Source of the DNA: Nannobrachium achirus
Lineage: Eukaryota; Chordata; Actinopteri; Myctophiformes; Myctophidae
Reading direction: 5' to 3'
NCBI GenBank assembly: GCA_963921795.1
Contig: OY997641.1
Location: 57,626,950 to 57,690,949 of the forward strand
Length of the DNA: 64,000 nt
This document shows positions 60,540 through 64,000 of the stretch, piece after piece. The notes beneath the pieces are model-generated. The model was not told the DNA's origin and did not search any database. It saw nothing but the letters and a program-made list of their open reading frames with translations. Both the position numbers and the translations under genes were made by a program. Positions within the stretch are counted from its first letter, which is position 1, and every line of letters starts with the position of its first letter.

Positions 60540-61186
60540 ATATTTGAATTTCAGTTGTGTAGTTGATTCGCTGTAAATCGTGTTCTCATAGAGAGGATTA
60601 GCCCCATCTGTTAGCTTCCCTTTCAATGTTTCATTGGGGGGGACTGAGATTTCCATCCAGAATCAGGGTGCAGGCCAAAACAGTGCAATATTGTGTCAAA
60701 AATGTATACTGTCCAAAGTTCGCACATACTGTATAAAGAAGTTGTGGTAAAATTTCACTGTGAAACAACTGTTTAATTTTAATGTTGTATATGTATTTTT
60801 TTTACAGCCTGCACAGCTGCAATTATAAAAAAGTAACATATAAAGTATAAAACTATAAAGTGTGCTCTGATCAACAGCAGATCATGATCAGCTTCTTTAT
60901 CAAATATGCGTATAAAAGGCTGAGATGCTATAGGATTGAGTCCAAGTCTAGCTGAACACACACAACATTGCCTTTTCATGTTAATCTTTCATCTCTGCCT
61001 TTATCCCTAACTTAAGGCTAAATCCACCAGGATATGTCATTGTTATAACACTGCAGTTAGTATGGTAGCCTACATGAATATCTATCTTTAGAGCAAAGAC
61101 TTACTTGAACTCATTTTTAAGACCTGAAGCAGCACTATGTCACTGTTCAACAACTATAGCATATTATGCCAGAAAATTACAAAGTT
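60540..61186. other. Unassigned intergenic sequence
   Basis: No gene or clear repeat recognised. Confidence 0.4.
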
Positions 61187-62575
61187 TCATGTTCAAGCAA
61201 TCATCCTTCCATAAATGTATAGAGTCAGAGGGGGTCCCTGCTAGCTTGACAGTATTACAGTATAGGGCAAAGCGTTTCATCCTGTCATTTGCCAAGGCAA
61301 ACATGCCAGTCGAAGCACGACTGGCCAATCACAGGGCATCCTGGTTGGACATGCTTGCGCCTTGCAGGGACTCTTGGGTAATGAAGTCAAAGACGTTGGC
61401 TACAATGTCATTTGTGTCCCAAAAGGCCACTGATACCCCAAACTAGTGTTTGGGATCCTATGACATGCTGTTGGACAAAAAAAAATAATAATAAGGGTAA
61501 TAATAATTATAATAATAATAATGCTTATGTGGCCAACACAAGACCACAATTTCAGGGTACATAGAGTCACTTTGGTCCCTTCACTTTGGCTCTTCCTAGT
61601 ACACAGAAGTGTCAAAACCACACTGCTCAAGTAAAGCACCCGTCTTTCACACATACATCATGCCAAGATGTTTACAGCTAAAAGCTAACTTTCAAACCAC
61701 AAATGCAATTTACAATTTAGGCATTTAGCATGGCACTCTAATACAGTAAGCAAGGTATACACGAGTTAATGCATATACATCAAATGCATACACTAATTTG
61801 GGATCATACGTAAACCAAGAACCGATCATCATATCAGTCGAAACAGTATAGTATCCAAAAATAAATAATATTGAAACTATACAATGCAGATAAAACATGG
61901 GAGATCCGGGAACTCAAAGTTAAAAAGAGTAAAAAGCCTTTATTTTCCCAGCATGTGTTGATGTTAATGACAGGTAGCCTATTCAGAGAGATCTAAGTCA
62001 CAAGGATATGAGGGCTGCAAATGTTTACGAAAACCTTTCAGATTTGAACATATAAGCGTATGGCACCATTCAAGAATGGAAAAAAATAGAGAAAATTGCA
62101 CTTTTCAGAACTTTTCCAATTCTCCACCAGACCGGGTTTGCTACACATACATCCTGACTCCAGACAATGGGCAAATTTTGTCCTTATCCCTAAACATCTT
62201 TGCCTTTCTTTTTTGTACTATTTAGAAAAGCATTTTCGTCTATTTGAAGTATTTAGAAATGTTTTTCAAAATAGTAAAACAAAAGAGAAAGAAGTTTATA
62301 GCGAATAAAGGGTAGGCCTATATGGACGAAAATATAGCTGAATGTATCCCTCCCTATTTGTGTGGGTTTTGGACAAAATCTTGTACAAAAGTTGAAGCAA
62401 TTGTCAAATATAATTCCGTTTTATAGGTTAGATATAACTATAATATAAATTATATCGATTTTTGTCAACTCAAATCTGTATTTCAAACCGTATCAGTACT
62501 AATTTTCCGTACTATCGACACAAGTTTACCTAGTAGCCTTTAGCCTTGTCACAGTCCTATAATTATATATAGTTG
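61187..62575. mobile_element. Retroposon-like repeat, copy B
   Basis: Second copy of the element in gene 2 intron 7, about 1.39 kb, with a middle region (61305-62060) not present in copy A. It includes an AATAAT microsatellite at about 61488-61522. No flanking duplication was found. Confidence 0.65.
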
Positions 62576-63205
62576 CGGGTGTGGACTTTCTAAAGATGAG
62601 AAGCGCACAGAGCCTCTTCGTGACAAATACATTGCCCTCTGGACAAAAATACAATTATTGTGCTTCCTCTTTTCATCTCCCTAACGTGCTGCACCTGCAT
62701 TTGAGGCAAATTAACAAGCTCAGACAAAGATATCAGCAAGTCCTACAGAACAGTGAAACCACAAAAGCACTTTCGGTTGAAAGGACTTGTCCATTCGCAA
62801 GTTACATTTATTTCAAAGCAGTTCACAATCGCACACAAGCCTAAACTAAAAGTTGCTGGCCAAAATCAAACAACCCAACAATCACGCTTACTATATTTTT
62901 GTTAAAATTCTATTTTTTGCCACAGACATATAAAATGATAAGACAATAATATACCAGAAACACATAAAGAGATAGCCCTGAATGACCATAAAAGGTTTGT
63001 AACCCTCTCAGATAAAACATTTGAGAACCACTATAGTACAAGTGGACTCATAATGTAGTCTCGTAAACCCGCCTGTTTCTGCAATTCTGATTCAATCGCT
63101 AGTAAGCAAATAGAATAGTAAATCGGTAAATCATAGTAAATATGTTCTGAAGCAAACCTGGAAACCTAGGCTACTTCATCATACGATAGTGTCGCACAAA
63201 AGTAG
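62576..63205. other. Unassigned intergenic sequence
   Basis: An 87-codon frame (62581-62844) has no recognisable domain. No gene called. Confidence 0.4.
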
Positions 63206-63279
63206 AGAAAATAGCAGATCTACAAGCAAACAATGCATCGTGGTGCGAGGCATTGTGTGCTTGTAGATTGGCTATTTTC
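63206..63279. repeat. Dispersed hairpin repeat, copy 6
   Basis: GAAAATAGCAGATCTACAAG pairs with CTTGTAGATTGGCTATTTTC. The loop core CAATGCATCGTGGTGCGAGGC differs from other copies. The TTTTGGACACACAAGGTTTC module follows at 63366. Confidence 0.85.
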
Positions 63280-63404
63280 ACTCTTAATGTTTCATTAAAG
63301 CCGAATTACTGCATGCATGCCCTATCTTGTGCGTGCCTGTTAAAATGATGAATACATAATGAATGTTTTTGGACACACAAGGTTTCCACCCGACAACACC
63401 TTAA

Positions 63405-63711
63405 AGGAGTAGTTCACCCCCAAAATTACTTTTTTCTATTAATGCATGGAGAGTAGAGTTCAATAATATTTTTTGGTTTTTGTCACATTCCTATAAGACA
63501 ACAATTTGATTTGAGTAAATTTTCCCCAATTGATTCCGGATGGTGACCCGTTTCGAAACGGGTCACCATCCGGAATCAATGGGGGGAAATTTATTGTTAT
63601 CACATTTTTGTCTTATGAATGTGACAAAAACAAAAAAATATTATTGAACTCTACTCTCCATGGCATGAGTAATTAATAGAAAAAAAGTCATGTTGGGGGT
63701 GAACTACTCCT
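63405..63711. mobile_element. Near-perfect palindromic TTAA element
   Basis: 307 bp, almost completely self-complementary: AGGAGTAGTTCACCCCCAAA at the left, its mirror at the right, and GACCCGTTTCGAAACGGGTC at the centre (about 63555). TTAA flanks both ends (63401-63404, 63712-63715). A known type of fish piggyBac/Kolobok-related MITE by its ends. Confidence 0.9.
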
Positions 63712-63715
63712 TTAA

Positions 63716-64000
63716 TGTCTACCAGTGCTGTGTTCTACCTGATACAGGGATATACGCCATATGCTGTGAAGAAAAAAGAAAGTCATAATAATAGAAAAAG
63801 CGTATGCCCTAGTGAACATTTCAAAGTAGCGTATCTGATAGGCAGGATCGTAGATTATAGAATGCCCTCAAAACAAAATCAATCATCAATAGCTCTTGAA
63901 ACGGGCCTCCAGATTCCTAGGGCCGCCCCTGCCAATGTGAGTACAATGCATTATAATTCTGCTTATAGCAAGTGTTCATTATGGTAAATAGAAAAAGAAC
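63716..64000. other. Unassigned sequence at the window end
   Basis: A 90-codon frame (63715-63987) begins at the MITE border and shows no domain. Nothing else seen. Confidence 0.4.

Overview
The window looks like a teleost fish chromosome segment. It has intron-split genes with GT/AG junctions, many hAT, Harbinger-like and TTAA-flanked miniature elements, a CR1/L2-type LINE with an (ATT)n tail, long CA/GT microsatellites and an interstitial TTAGGG block. No prokaryotic genes are present. The species cannot be fixed from sequence alone.

Left part (1-26.6 kb). After a short AT-rich flank, positions 501-26605 form one giant inverted repeat. Each arm runs inward from a 211-bp unique terminal inverted repeat, through a poly-C/poly-G run and about 1.25 kb of a 38-48 bp minisatellite, into a 171-172 bp AT-rich satellite. 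The satellite changes orientation at about 11450 with no unique spacer. The whole structure is bounded by a perfect 8-bp direct repeat, CTATAACT (493-500 and 26606-26613), as expected for a target-site duplication. I therefore read it as a giant foldback-type transposable element whose arms are built of satellite DNA. The arms are symmetric at their outer ends but carry different internal higher-order duplications. This is the strongest candidate here for an undescribed structure.

Middle part (26.6-40 kb). A mixture of hAT relics, palindromic MITEs, a LINE-1-like RT relic, tRNA-derived SINE heads and microsatellites surrounds one intact single-exon gene on the minus strand (28712-29806). It is a KLHDC3-like kelch-repeat protein that looks like a processed retrogene, with a TATA box and a CRE-like site just upstream.

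Right part (40-60.5 kb). Two tandem, same-strand, eight-exon secreted serine protease genes of the chymotrypsinogen fold (40357-46294 and 54471-60201) share exon structure, exon phases and promoter. Both have Asp at the residue-189 position (a trypsin-like S1 pocket on a chymotrypsin-like scaffold) and a Gly instead of Arg/Lys before the new N-terminus. The first copy has lost the catalytic Ser195 (GDSGG has become GDGGG) and Cys201, so it should be a pseudoprotease; the second keeps the full triad. A third copy of the upstream region lies at about 38405-38620. Between the two genes a near-complete L2/CR1-like LINE (47197-52680) has jumped into the arm of an older palindromic TTAA element.

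Far right (60.5-64 kb). Only transposon-derived and unassigned sequence, including a second copy of the retroposon found in the last intron of protease gene 2 and a near-perfect palindromic TTAA element at 63405-63711.
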